DNA of 64,000 nt, taken from positions 1 to 64,000 of the forward strand of contig JANXXU010000024.1 of NCBI GenBank assembly GCA_025350465.1, read 5' to 3'. Made by a program: the position numbers and the translations under genes. Source of the stretch: Alphaproteobacteria bacterium (GTDB lineage Bacteria; Pseudomonadota; Alphaproteobacteria; Micropepsales; Micropepsaceae). Below, piece after piece: positions 8,789 to 17,532 of the stretch. How positions within the stretch are numbered: position 1 is the first letter of the stretch; each line of letters begins with the position of its first letter. The notes beneath the pieces are model-generated. The model worked only from the letters and a program-made list of their open reading frames with translations, was not told where the DNA came from and searched no databases.

Positions 8789-10306
8789 ATGAGCGCGCCA
8801 TTGCTATCGACAGTTAGAGCGGTTGCCGCCGAGACCGCATTGGCGGCCGACGGGGTTGCGCGCTCCAACGCCCAAGCGACGAACAGCGCCCAGTCACGCG
8901 AACTCTACAGAGCGCGTCAGCCGATCTATCCGAAACTCGTCCACGGCGAGTTTCGACTGCTCAAGTGGGTCGGGCTCGCGGGGATGCTTGCCATCTATTA
9001 CGGGGTGCCGTGGATACGATGGGAGCGGGGTCCCGGCGCGCCCGATCAGGCCGTGCTCGTTGATCTCTTTCGCGAGCGATTTTACTTCTTCTGGATCGAG
9101 ATATGGCCGCAGGAAGTTTATTATCTGACGGGCCTTCTGATCCTCGCGGCTCTCGGCCTCTTTCTCGTAACTGCGCTCTTCGGCCGCGTATGGTGCGGAT
9201 ATGCTTGTCCGCAAACCGTGTGGACCGATCTCTACATCATGGTCGAGCGCCTCATCGAAGGTGACCGCAACGCCCGCATGCGGCTCGACAAGTCGCCTTG
9301 GACGGTGGAGAAATTTGTAAAGAAGACCGCAAAACACACGGTTTGGCTGATGATAGCCGCCGCAACGGGCGGCGCCTGGATTCTCTACTTTCATGACGCC
9401 CCAACGCTGGCGGCCAATCTCTTCCAAGGCACAGCCGATATCACCGCATATCTTTTCTTGGGCGGACTGACCTTCACCACATATTGGCTGGCCGGTCACA
9501 TGCGCGAGCAGGTTTGCACTTACATGTGCCCGTGGCCCCGCATTCAGGCTGCGTTGATCGACCAAGACACATTGATGGTGACCTACAGGCACGACCGCGG
9601 CGAACCGCGCGGCCCGCACAAGAAGGGTCAGCCGTGGGAAGGGCGCGGGCATTGCATCGATTGCAATCAGTGCGTCGCAGCATGCCCTATGGGCATCGAC
9701 ATCCGCGACGGCGATCAACTCGAGTGCATCAACTGTGCCCTGTGCATCGATGCCTGCGACGACGTCATGAAGCGCGTGAACCTGCCGCGCGGATTGATCG
9801 CGTACGACACAAGCCAAAACATCGAGCGGCGGCTCAGGGGCGAAAAGCCCAAAATCCGATTGATTCGCCCGCGTCTTATCCTTTACGCGGTGTCGATCGC
9901 GGCTGTCGGGGCCGTGATGTTGTTCGGCCTTTCGACGAGGGCGACAATCGAACTAAACGTGCTGCGCGAGCGCAATCCGACGTTCGTTCGCCTATCAGAC
10001 GGTTCGATCCGCAATGCCTATACCGTCAAAATCATCAACCGTAACAACGCGCCGCGGACGCTTGCGCTCGCCGTCGACGGCCCTGTCGGCTTCGAAATCA
10101 AGGCGATCGGCGTTGAACAATTGGCCATGCCGCTTCCCGTCGAGGTGCCCGGCGACAAACTCCGCTCGTTGCGAGTGCTGATCACCGTGCCGGCAAAGGC
10201 GCTGAAAGAAGTATCGTTGCCGATCGTTTTCCGCGTCAATGATCCAAAGACCGCCGACACCACAGAAACAAGAAGCGTTTTTCTATCGGGAGGCTCTGCG
10301 CCATGA
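8789..10306 (+). CDS. ccoG: cbb3 oxidase maturation ferredoxin-like protein CcoG/FixG
   Basis: This 505-residue membrane protein has several transmembrane helices, two 4Fe-4S ferredoxin motifs (CIDCNQCVAAC and CINCALCIDAC) and further cysteines in WCGYACP and CTYMCPW. A C-terminal immunoglobulin-like domain follows the last helix. CcoG acts in copper reduction for cbb3 assembly. The start at 8789 was chosen because upstream codons overlap ccoP and are not conserved. The ccoH start overlaps its stop codon. Confidence 0.95.
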   Translation: MSAPLLSTVRAVAAETALAADGVARSNAQATNSAQSRELYRARQPIYPKLVHGEFRLLKWVGLAGMLAIYYGVPWIRWERGPGAPDQAVLVDLFRERFYFFWIEIWPQEVYYLTGLLILAALGLFLVTALFGRVWCGYACPQTVWTDLYIMVERLIEGDRNARMRLDKSPWTVEKFVKKTAKHTVWLMIAAATGGAWILYFHDAPTLAANLFQGTADITAYLFLGGLTFTTYWLAGHMREQVCTYMCPWPRIQAALIDQDTLMVTYRHDRGEPRGPHKKGQPWEGRGHCIDCNQCVAACPMGIDIRDGDQLECINCALCIDACDDVMKRVNLPRGLIAYDTSQNIERRLRGEKPKIRLIRPRLILYAVSIAAVGAVMLFGLSTRATIELNVLRERNPTFVRLSDGSIRNAYTVKIINRNNAPRTLALAVDGPVGFEIKAIGVEQLAMPLPVEVPGDKLRSLRVLITVPAKALKEVSLPIVFRVNDPKTADTTETRSVFLSGGSAP

Positions 10307-10779
10307 GCGAGGTCAAAGGCGGTCACGTCCTATTTGCGCTTCTCGCCTTCTTCGGTATCACGATTGCCGTCAATATCACCATGGCGACTTATGCGGTGAC
10401 GACGTTCAGCGGTGAGGATGTCTCCGATCCGTACCTCAAGGGGCTCGCCTTCAACAAAACGCTGGCCGCCCATTCGGCGCAGGAACGCTTGGGCTGGACG
10501 GCAACGATCGAAGTGCGGAGCGCAGCGAAGTTCGCGACGCTCATCGAGGTCGCTCTCCAAGATCGCGAGGCGCGCCCGTTGAACGGCCTAACGGTCGAGG
10601 TAACGCTGCGCCGGCCGACCGACGCCAGCCTCGATCGTACGATTTCGCTCGCATCGCACGGTGACGGCCGATACGCGGCGACCGTAGACGGCATTGTCCG
10701 TGGCCAGTGGGATGTGATTGCAAGAGTCAAAGGAGGCGACACCTCGTTCGAAGCCTTGCGCCGTATTGTGCTCCGATGA
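10303..10779 (+). CDS. ccoH: cbb3 oxidase assembly protein CcoH/FixH
   Basis: This 158-residue protein has one N-terminal transmembrane helix (about residues 9-30) and a periplasmic beta-rich domain containing the family motif DPYLKGLAFN. It is required for assembly or stability of the cbb3 oxidase. The ATG overlaps the stop codon of ccoG, and its own stop overlaps the start of ccoI. Confidence 0.94.
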   Translation: MSEVKGGHVLFALLAFFGITIAVNITMATYAVTTFSGEDVSDPYLKGLAFNKTLAAHSAQERLGWTATIEVRSAAKFATLIEVALQDREARPLNGLTVEVTLRRPTDASLDRTISLASHGDGRYAATVDGIVRGQWDVIARVKGGDTSFEALRRIVLR

Positions 10780-12962
10780 CGGCAGCCACCTATGCTCAAG
10801 GTCACGACATCGATCCTGCGCCCTTCGTCCGGCGCGACGGCAAAGGCGCGGCGCGGCTTGAACTCGCGGTCAAAGGCATGCGCTGCGCCGGCTGCATGGC
10901 GAAAATCGAAAAGGGGCTGAAGGCGATCCCGGGCGTCGAGGACGCGCGCGTCAATCTGTCCTCGGCAAAGCTCAGCGTGCGCTGGCGCGATGGGCGCGCG
11001 AACGCGGACACGATCGTGAACCGGGTCAACGAGCTCGGCTTCGAAGCCTTTCCCTACGATCCCGACGCATTGATCAAGCATGAGGACGAGGAAGGGCGAT
11101 TCCTTCTGCGCTGTTTGGCAGTCGCGGGTTTTGCCGCATCGAACGTGATGTTTCTCTCGATCTCGATCTGGGCCGGGCTCGACGGCGAGATGGGCGAAGC
11201 CACGCGCGCAATGCTGTTGTGGATCTCGGGCCTCATCGCCGTGCCGGCCGCGCTCTATTCCGGCCGCCCCTTTTTCCGCTCGGCCTTTGCCAGTTTGTCG
11301 CGCGGGCGCGCCAACATGGACGTGCCCATCAGCCTGGCCATCCTGCTCGCCTTGGGCTTGAGCATTTCCGAAACGATGTTGGGCGGTCGCTCGGCCTATT
11401 TCGACGCTGCCGTGTCGCTCCCGTTCTTGCTGCTGATCGGGCGCTATCTCGATTTCCTGCTGCGCCGGAAAGCGCGGGAGGCAGCCCGTGACCTTGTCGT
11501 CATGCAGACTGTCACCGCGACACGCTTCATGCCCGATGGCATCACAGAGCCGGTAGCGCCATGCGACATCGCGCTGGGCGACCGATTGCTGATTGCGCCC
11601 GGCGAGCGCGCCGCCGTCGACGGCATGATCGAATGCGGCGAGGGTGAAGTCGATATCTCGCTCGTCACCGGTGAGAGCGCGCCAGTACGCGTGAAGCCCG
11701 GCGACACGCTTCGCGCCGGCTCTCTGGTGCAGAGCCATGCATTGACGATTCGCGCCACGGCGCGCGTCGAGGACTCGCTTGTCGCCGAAGTCGTACGGCT
11801 TCTCGAAGCGGGGCAGCAGAACCGCAGCCGTTATGTCCGCCTCGCCGATAAAGCGACGGCACTCTATGTGCCGCTAGTGCACGGCGCGGCGTTGTCCGTC
11901 TTTGTCGGTGGCGTTACTCTCGGTGTTGATGTGCGAACGGCTCTGACGAGCGCCATCGCCCTTTTGATCATCACCTGCCCGTGTGCCTTGGGCTTGGCCG
12001 TACCGGCGGTGCAGATCGTCGCGACGAGCCGGCTGTTCCGGCGCGGGCTGCTGGTGAAATCGGGCGACGCTCTCGAAAGGCTTGCAGAAGCGGACCTTGC
12101 CGTCTTCGACAAGACCGGCACGCTCACCTTCGGACGCGCCGTTCTGACGAACGCGGCCGACGTTCCCGCCGAGGTGCTCGAAAAAGCGGCTCGGCTTGCG
12201 CGTGCGAGCAAGCACCCGCTCGCGCGAGCGCTTGCCCAAGCCGCAGGCGCGGGACCGGTTGCGCAAGACGTGCGCGAAGTCGCCGGCGAAGGACTTGAGC
12301 GTAAAGCTGATGGAAAGCGCGCGCGTCTCGGCCGAGTGGATTGGGTTGGCGCGTGCGACAAATCGGACGATGGATCGAGCGCGCTGTGGTATTGCGACGG
12401 CGAGAGCGCACCGGTCCGCTTCACGTTCGAGGACGGCCTGCGCGGCGATGCGGCAGAAACAATTGCTGCGCTTAGGCAGCGCGGGCTTGACGTCGAGCTT
12501 CTTTCCGGCGATCGCATTGCGCCGGTTTCGGCTGCGGCGCTGCGCTCCGGCATTCGCGAATGGAAAGCCGGCGTCGATCCAAAACAAAAGGTCGCCCGCC
12601 TGAACGATCTGCGCGCCCATGGCCGGCGCACGCTGATGATCGGCGACGGGCTGAATGACGCGGCGGCGCTCGCCGTTGCACATGTTTCGATCTCGCCAGG
12701 AACGGCGGCCGACGCAAGTCAAGCCTCCGCCGACGTGGTGTTGCTGGGTGAAAGCCTCGCACCGATCGTGGAGGCGATCGACGTCGCGCGCGCCGCTCGC
12801 CGCTTGGTGGTTGAAAATTTTGCCTTTGCGGCCGTCTATAACGCGCTGGCGGTGCCCCTTGCCGCCTTCGGGCTGGTCACCCCGCTTATCGCAGCCGTCG
12901 CAATGTCGGCCTCGTCGCTGATGGTGATGGCGAATGCCCTGCGGCTCACCGCGAAAGGTTGA
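10776..12962 (+). CDS. ccoI: copper-transporting P1B-type ATPase CcoI/FixI
   Basis: This 728-residue P-type ATPase has an N-terminal heavy-metal domain (GMRCAGC), a TGES actuator loop, the membrane copper motif CPCALGL, the phosphorylation motif DKTGTLT and the hinge GDGLND. CcoI exports copper used to build the cbb3 active site. The ATG at 10776 overlaps the ccoH stop codon, and the longer frame is only an overlap with ccoH. Confidence 0.95.
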   Translation: MTAATYAQGHDIDPAPFVRRDGKGAARLELAVKGMRCAGCMAKIEKGLKAIPGVEDARVNLSSAKLSVRWRDGRANADTIVNRVNELGFEAFPYDPDALIKHEDEEGRFLLRCLAVAGFAASNVMFLSISIWAGLDGEMGEATRAMLLWISGLIAVPAALYSGRPFFRSAFASLSRGRANMDVPISLAILLALGLSISETMLGGRSAYFDAAVSLPFLLLIGRYLDFLLRRKAREAARDLVVMQTVTATRFMPDGITEPVAPCDIALGDRLLIAPGERAAVDGMIECGEGEVDISLVTGESAPVRVKPGDTLRAGSLVQSHALTIRATARVEDSLVAEVVRLLEAGQQNRSRYVRLADKATALYVPLVHGAALSVFVGGVTLGVDVRTALTSAIALLIITCPCALGLAVPAVQIVATSRLFRRGLLVKSGDALERLAEADLAVFDKTGTLTFGRAVLTNAADVPAEVLEKAARLARASKHPLARALAQAAGAGPVAQDVREVAGEGLERKADGKRARLGRVDWVGACDKSDDGSSALWYCDGESAPVRFTFEDGLRGDAAETIAALRQRGLDVELLSGDRIAPVSAAALRSGIREWKAGVDPKQKVARLNDLRAHGRRTLMIGDGLNDAAALAVAHVSISPGTAADASQASADVVLLGESLAPIVEAIDVARAARRLVVENFAFAAVYNALAVPLAAFGLVTPLIAAVAMSASSLMVMANALRLTAKG

Positions 12963-12967
12963 GCGAT

Positions 12968-13129
12968 ATGGACGCGTTCTTGTTGCTCACGATCGCAGCC
13001 ATCGTCCTCGGGGGCATGGGCGTCGCGGTTTTTTTCTGGACGTTGCGCTCAGGCCAGTATGACGACCTGGACGGTGCCGCGGAGCGCATTCTCATGGACG
13101 ATGACGACGACCGCCCAACACGCAGCTAA
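12968..13129 (+). CDS. ccoS: cbb3 oxidase maturation protein CcoS
   Basis: This 53-residue protein has one membrane helix (about residues 4-24) followed by the WTLRSGQYDDLDG signature of CcoS and a very acidic tail. CcoS is needed for cofactor insertion into the oxidase. It starts 5 bp after ccoI and closes the operon. The convergent DUF2189 gene ends only 6 bp away. Confidence 0.93.
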   Translation: MDAFLLLTIAAIVLGGMGVAVFFWTLRSGQYDDLDGAAERILMDDDDDRPTRS

Positions 13130-13135
13130 GCTGCT

Positions 13136-13867
13136 CTAAGCGTTCCGGACGATCGAGCGATAGGCATGCCAGGTCGCGTGCCCGATCAGCGGAAAGATCA
13201 CGATCAAGCCAGCGAACATCGTGGCGACCCCGAACGCGGTCAACACGACGATGAGCCATGCCCAAAGCAGCATCGGACCAGGCGCGTCCAACAGCACTTC
13301 GACGCTTGCCGACATCGCCGTCAGAGCATCGATGTCCCGGCGCATCAGCATCGGTATCGAGATAGCGCTGATCGCAAATGTGACTAATGCCAATAGCGCG
13401 GCGACCGTCGTGCCGATGACCATCATCGCAACGCCTTGCGGCGTCGTAAGCACGAAAGCAATGAAATCGGCGAGCGGCATGAAGTTGTCGTAGATGAACA
13501 ACGCGTAGAGCAACGTCGCGGCCCGGAGCCAAACGAGATACAAGAACATCAGCAGGAAGGCGACGAAAGCGAGCTGAACCGGCGCTGCCGTGCGCACTAA
13601 GACGACGTCGCGCAACGTGACCGGCAGTCCTTGTTCATGTCGTCGGCTAATTTCATAAAGCCCCAGGGCAAGTATCGGTCCGAGCAGGGCAAACCCGGCG
13701 GCGACGACCGGCACGAACGACTCCAAGCCGAGCGACCACATGCCGATGGTGCCGCCAAGTCCGATCGCGACAAACGCCAAGCCGAACGAGAGGCTGAAGA
13801 GCGGCGCGCGCCACAAATCGCGCCAACCGAGGCTGAGCCAGATCCAGGGATCGTCCATGGTCGGCAT
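13136..13867 (-). CDS. DUF2189 integral membrane protein
   Basis: This protein of about 243 residues has roughly six transmembrane segments and resembles DUF2189 proteins, which often lie beside cbb3 or denitrification genes in alphaproteobacteria. Their function is unknown. I placed the start at the ATG at 13867. An ATG at 13858, a GTG at 13966 and a TTG at 13993 are alternatives, and the longer forms add a basic N terminus. It is convergent with ccoS and divergent from fixL, with a perfect FNR box between the two start regions, so it may share oxygen control. Confidence 0.75.
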   Translation of the reverse strand: MPTMDDPWIWLSLGWRDLWRAPLFSLSFGLAFVAIGLGGTIGMWSLGLESFVPVVAAGFALLGPILALGLYEISRRHEQGLPVTLRDVVLVRTAAPVQLAFVAFLLMFLYLVWLRAATLLYALFIYDNFMPLADFIAFVLTTPQGVAMMVIGTTVAALLALVTFAISAISIPMLMRRDIDALTAMSASVEVLLDAPGPMLLWAWLIVVLTAFGVATMFAGLIVIFPLIGHATWHAYRSIVRNA

Positions 13868-14019
13868 CCGAAGCTCGATGCCGCCCAGGCGCGCAGTATT
13901 GGAGCGCTCCGGCGAACTGAGGTCGCTCAAGGCACCGCTCTTAGCGGCAAGGCGCGGATGCAGCACATGGTTCAGCCTTTGCAATCGAGACAACCTGCGA
14001 CGGCGCGGCCGCCCCTTCT

Positions 14020-14033
14020 TTGATCTGGATCAA
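14020..14033. promoter_or_regulatory. perfect FixK/FNR box upstream of fixL
   Basis: TTGAT-CTGG-ATCAA is a perfect palindrome centred 62 bp before the proposed TTG start of fixL and about 160 bp before the DUF2189 start. An activator site here would feed FixK/FNR output back onto the sensor. Confidence 0.75.
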
Positions 14034-14088
14034 CGCGACCGAAGCACACTATCTTGCTCGCATCGAATCTAGTCCGGGATATCCCTTC

Positions 14089-15297
14089 TTGAGCAGTTTA
14101 GGGCAAAAGGCTTCCTCCTTCTGGGGGGCCGCAAGGGCCTGGCTTGCCGGCGTTTTTTCCGCTGGCCAAGCGCCAGCTCTCGGTCGCGCCGCGTTGCTTG
14201 CGGCGATGGATGAGACTTCGTTCGACGCGATCATCACCATCAACGCCAAGGGGCTTGTTCAATCCTTCAATCCAGCCGCGGAGCGACTGTTTGGCTACAG
14301 CGAGGGCGAGGTCGTGGGGCGCAATGTGAAGATGCTGATGCCGACGCACTTTCGCACCGAGCACGACAAATACATCGCAAATTATTTGCAGACGGGCGAG
14401 AAACGCATCATCGGCATCGGCCGTGTGGTGACCGGAGAAAAAAAAGGCGGCGCGATTTTTCCCATCGAGCTGTCGGTCGGCGAGTCGCGCATCGACGGCG
14501 CGCAGGTGTTCGTCGGCTTCATTCGCGATCTGACGGAGATTCAGAGCGAGCAGCGCCGCGTTCAAGAATTGCAACGCGAGTTATTCCACGTTAGCCGGCT
14601 CGGAGAGATGGGCCAAGTCGTCTCCGGCCTGGCTCACGAAGTAAATCAGCCGCTCGCCGCGATCATGAACTATCTGCAAGTCGCTCGAAATATGGTCGAC
14701 GGCAAGCAAGGTGAAATCGCGCCGATCGGCGACGTCCTTGAAAAGGCCACGGCGCAAACAAAACGCGCGGCGGATATCGTCAAACGCTTACGCGCCTTTA
14801 TCGACCGTCGCGAGACAGAGCGCCGGCAAGAAAATTTGGCAACGCTGATCGACGAAGCCCTGGCGCTTGGCATCGTCGGTCAGGTCGGGCAAGCCACGCA
14901 CGTTCGGCTCCAGCTGACCGCCGGATTGCCGCGCGTCAATGTCGATCGCGTCCAGATACAGCAGGTTATCGTGAACCTCTTGCGCAATGCCGTCGATGCG
15001 ATGGAGCATCAGAAAAATCGCGAGTTGACGATTTCTTCCGCCATGGACGGGGCCGATCTCGTTCACGTATCGGTGAGCGATATCGGGCCTGGAATATCTC
15101 CGGAGATCGCCGATAAGCTGTTCGGCGCCTTCGTCACCACCAAAGAGGAAGGCATGGGCGTCGGCTTGTCGATTTGCAAGGCGATCGTCGAGAATCACGG
15201 CGGACGCATTTGGTTCACGCCGAATGACGGTGGCGGGACGACGTTTCACTTCACCATTCCGATCGAAGAGCCGGCGACGGCGACGGCGGCTAGATAG
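14089..15297 (+). CDS. fixL: oxygen-sensing haem-PAS histidine kinase FixL
   Basis: This soluble kinase of about 402 residues has a haem PAS domain (about residues 35-150), an H box (GLAHEVNQP, His183) and an ATPase domain with NLLRNAVDAM and GVGLSICK. The PAS domain has His92 and, 20 residues later, Arg112, matching the haem-ligand His and distal Arg of characterised FixL proteins. Deoxy-haem activates phosphorylation of FixJ. There are no membrane helices. The start is uncertain: TTG at 14089 keeps the helix before the PAS core, whereas the first ATG (14206) would cut into it. fixJ follows 7 bp later. Confidence 0.93.
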   Translation: MSSLGQKASSFWGAARAWLAGVFSAGQAPALGRAALLAAMDETSFDAIITINAKGLVQSFNPAAERLFGYSEGEVVGRNVKMLMPTHFRTEHDKYIANYLQTGEKRIIGIGRVVTGEKKGGAIFPIELSVGESRIDGAQVFVGFIRDLTEIQSEQRRVQELQRELFHVSRLGEMGQVVSGLAHEVNQPLAAIMNYLQVARNMVDGKQGEIAPIGDVLEKATAQTKRAADIVKRLRAFIDRRETERRQENLATLIDEALALGIVGQVGQATHVRLQLTAGLPRVNVDRVQIQQVIVNLLRNAVDAMEHQKNRELTISSAMDGADLVHVSVSDIGPGISPEIADKLFGAFVTTKEEGMGVGLSICKAIVENHGGRIWFTPNDGGGTTFHFTIPIEEPATATAAR

Positions 15298-15304
15298 AAG
15301 ACGT

Positions 15305-15928
15305 ATGGCGGACGAACCCAAAGTTCACATTGTCGACGACGACGAAGCGGTTCGGGACTCGCTCGCGGCGCTCCTGCGGGGCGCCGGGTTTGCCTGCGCG
15401 ACCTATGGGTCGGCGGATGATTTCCTAACCGATCCGTCGAGTCTTGGGCCGGGCTGCGCGCTGATCGATGTGCGGATGCCGCGCATGGACGGCCTGGCCT
15501 TGCTCCAGGAGCTAACGGCACGCCGCAGCACGCTTTCCGTCATCATCATGACCGGCTTTGCAGACGTACCGCTCGCGGTGAAGGCGATGAAAGCCGGCGC
15601 CATCGACTTCGTCGAAAAACCGTTCCCACGTGAAATACTATTGGCCGCCGTGGCGCGCGCGCTCTCGGCTGCAAAAGCAGGGTCGGCCGGTAGCGAGGAA
15701 AAGAGAGCCGCGCAGGCGCGTCTCGACCGGCTGACCGAGCGAGAGCGCGATGTGCTCGACCTCTTGATCGCTGGCGACGCAAACAAGGTCGTTGCCCACA
15801 AGCTCGGCATTAGTCCGCGTACGGTTGAAATTCATCGCGGCCGCCTGATGGAAAAGGCGCAGGTCAAAGGTTTGGCCGAACTCGTTCGCGTGGCGCTGGC
15901 CGCCGGGGTCGGTCGCAAAGAGGGCTAA
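15305..15928 (+). CDS. fixJ: response regulator FixJ
   Basis: This 207-residue protein has a receiver domain with phospho-acceptor Asp55 (LIDVRMPRMDG) and the conserved KPF lysine, joined to a LuxR/GerE-type helix-turn-helix (LTERERDVL to SPRTVEIHRGRLM). FixJ phosphorylated by FixL activates fixK-type promoters. The ATG at 15305, 7 bp after fixL, was chosen because upstream codons overlap fixL. Confidence 0.95.
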   Translation: MADEPKVHIVDDDEAVRDSLAALLRGAGFACATYGSADDFLTDPSSLGPGCALIDVRMPRMDGLALLQELTARRSTLSVIIMTGFADVPLAVKAMKAGAIDFVEKPFPREILLAAVARALSAAKAGSAGSEEKRAAQARLDRLTERERDVLDLLIAGDANKVVAHKLGISPRTVEIHRGRLMEKAQVKGLAELVRVALAAGVGRKEG

Positions 15929-16080
15929 GTCGTCGGCGATCCAACGCGGTGTCCGGCGGGTGTTCCGGTGAGCCGGGACGTGATACTGGGCTTAAGTTCC
16001 CCAAAGCCATGGGCGCCTGGGTTTTTGCGCCCTGCAGAGGGCCGAGTTGCTACCCTCGTAGTCAAAGACAGGAGAGAAAC

Positions 16081-16791
16081 ATGAGGATGCTGATGGCTGC
16101 CGCCGCAGTTTTCTTGGCTATTCACCTCTTGATCTCGGGCACGCGCTTGCGCGACGCCATCGCGGCGGCGGTTGGCGAGAACATCTACCTGGGACTATTC
16201 TCGCTCGCCTCGACCGGTGTGATTGTGTGGTTGGCGATCGGGTACAACGCGGCCCAGGCCTCAAGTGAAAATATCATTCTTTATGACCTTGGAGCCGCTA
16301 TTCGCCATCTGGCCATTCCCGTCGTCGCGGTCGCCTTTCTACTCGGTGTCCCCGGGTTGCTGACGCCCAATCCAACATCGTTGAAGCAAGAAAGCAGTGC
16401 CGCAAAACCGGAGACGGTACGGGGCGTGCTTCGCATCACGCGCCATCCTTTTCTTTGGAGCGTTGTAGTCTGGGCGGCGTTTCACCTCCTCGCCAATGGT
16501 GACGAAGCATCCATGGTTCTTTTTGGCACGTTCTTTCTCCTTGCGCTTCTGGGCACGTTCTCCATTGACGCCAAACGCCGCCGCAAGTTGGGCCAGGCAT
16601 GGCAGGGATTTGCAGATAAGACCTCCAACATTCCCTTCGGCGCGATCTTGGAGGGGCGCAACAAGTTCAATGCACGGGAATATTTCGACTGGCGTTTCTT
16701 GGTCGCCGCCGCCCTGTTTCTCACGGCACTGTTTGTTCACGCGCGAGTTTTCGGCGTATCGCCATTTCCCAACGGTTGGGTGCCTGTCTGA
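16081..16791 (+). CDS. NnrU-family membrane protein
   Basis: This 236-residue polytopic protein has about six helices and the NnrU signature region, including GVLRITRHPFLWSVV with a conserved RHP. NnrU was named from nitrite/nitric oxide respiration loci; its biochemical role is unclear. A related membrane methyltransferase/isoprenylcysteine-type fold is sometimes proposed. CAGGAGAG precedes the ATG at 16081. It follows fixJ by 152 bp, in keeping with the low-oxygen theme. Confidence 0.88.
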   Translation: MRMLMAAAAVFLAIHLLISGTRLRDAIAAAVGENIYLGLFSLASTGVIVWLAIGYNAAQASSENIILYDLGAAIRHLAIPVVAVAFLLGVPGLLTPNPTSLKQESSAAKPETVRGVLRITRHPFLWSVVVWAAFHLLANGDEASMVLFGTFFLLALLGTFSIDAKRRRKLGQAWQGFADKTSNIPFGAILEGRNKFNAREYFDWRFLVAAALFLTALFVHARVFGVSPFPNGWVPV

Positions 16792-16982
16792 CGACACGCA
16801 TCGCGATCGACTCCGTTGACGAAGGGCGGGCCGCAACGACCAATTGTGCCGCGCGTCAACACACAAGCCGGCATCCGCGGCAGAGATTGACCGCGGGGCA
16901 ATGATCGAAACCGTACGATAGAACCACCGGCATAAGTAATAACACGTATGCCCGAAACTGCCCGCATGCGGAATACGTTCGC

Positions 16983-16996
16983 TTGATGCATCTCAA
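16983..16996. promoter_or_regulatory. FixK/FNR-like box upstream of the receiver gene
   Basis: TTGAT-GCAT-CTCAA has one mismatch to TTGAT-N4-ATCAA. It is centred about 62 bp before the GTG of the receiver gene, nearly the same spacing as the boxes before the BON gene and fixL. This shared spacing raises its plausibility. Confidence 0.5.
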
Positions 16997-17051
16997 AGCG
17001 AGCTTTCCGCAATGCGCGATATTGCGACTACAATGTGACCCAGGTTTCCCC

Positions 17052-17420
17052 GTGCAATCACTGATCCAAATTGTTGAAGACGACGAGGCCATTCGTGACT
17101 CATTGAAGTTGCTTCTCGAGGCCCGCGGCTACAGCGTTGAAACGTTCGGCAGTGGCGCGGATTTCTTCGGCAACGGCGATCCAGCGCGCTCCAAGTGCGT
17201 CATTTTGGACGTGAACCTGCCCGGCGAAAGCGGCTTTGACGTACTTGCCAGACTGCGTAAGCAGGGCCTTTCCACCCCGGCAATCTTCGTCTCCGGTCGC
17301 GCCACGCCGGCGACACGCGCCCAAGCTGCACGCGCCCAAGCTGTCGCATTCTTCGACAAACCCGTGCCGCCCGCCGAATTGCTGGGCGCGATCGCCAAAG
17401 CCACCAAGAATATGCGGTGA
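17052..17420 (+). CDS. single-domain response regulator (FixJ-type receiver)
   Basis: This 122-residue stand-alone receiver has acidic residues EDDE near the N terminus, phospho-acceptor Asp53 (ILDVNLPGESG), a conserved Ser in VSGRA and Lys in DKPV. It has no output domain. It resembles the FixJ receiver and could be a phosphate sink or shuttle for FixL, or serve another kinase. The GTG start at 17052 was chosen because homology begins there. The preceding 260 bp hold the FNR-like box at 16983. Confidence 0.85.
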   Translation: MQSLIQIVEDDEAIRDSLKLLLEARGYSVETFGSGADFFGNGDPARSKCVILDVNLPGESGFDVLARLRKQGLSTPAIFVSGRATPATRAQAARAQAVAFFDKPVPPAELLGAIAKATKNMR

Positions 17421-17532
17421 GTCATACGTAATAGCGCTTAGGTACATCCCACGACTATTGCGGTCGACCCTGCCTCTGCATCCTGCACACGTTGACGCTT
17501 CACGCGGCGTTGCGCAGGTCAGGAGAAGGCAG

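Noticed and set aside
10389-11738. 449-codon minus-strand open frame
   Set aside because: It is antisense to ccoH and ccoI, whose motifs are certain.
16009-16030. GGGCGC/GCGCCC hairpin after fixJ
   Set aside because: The T run is in the loop and not after the stem, so it is not a normal terminator.
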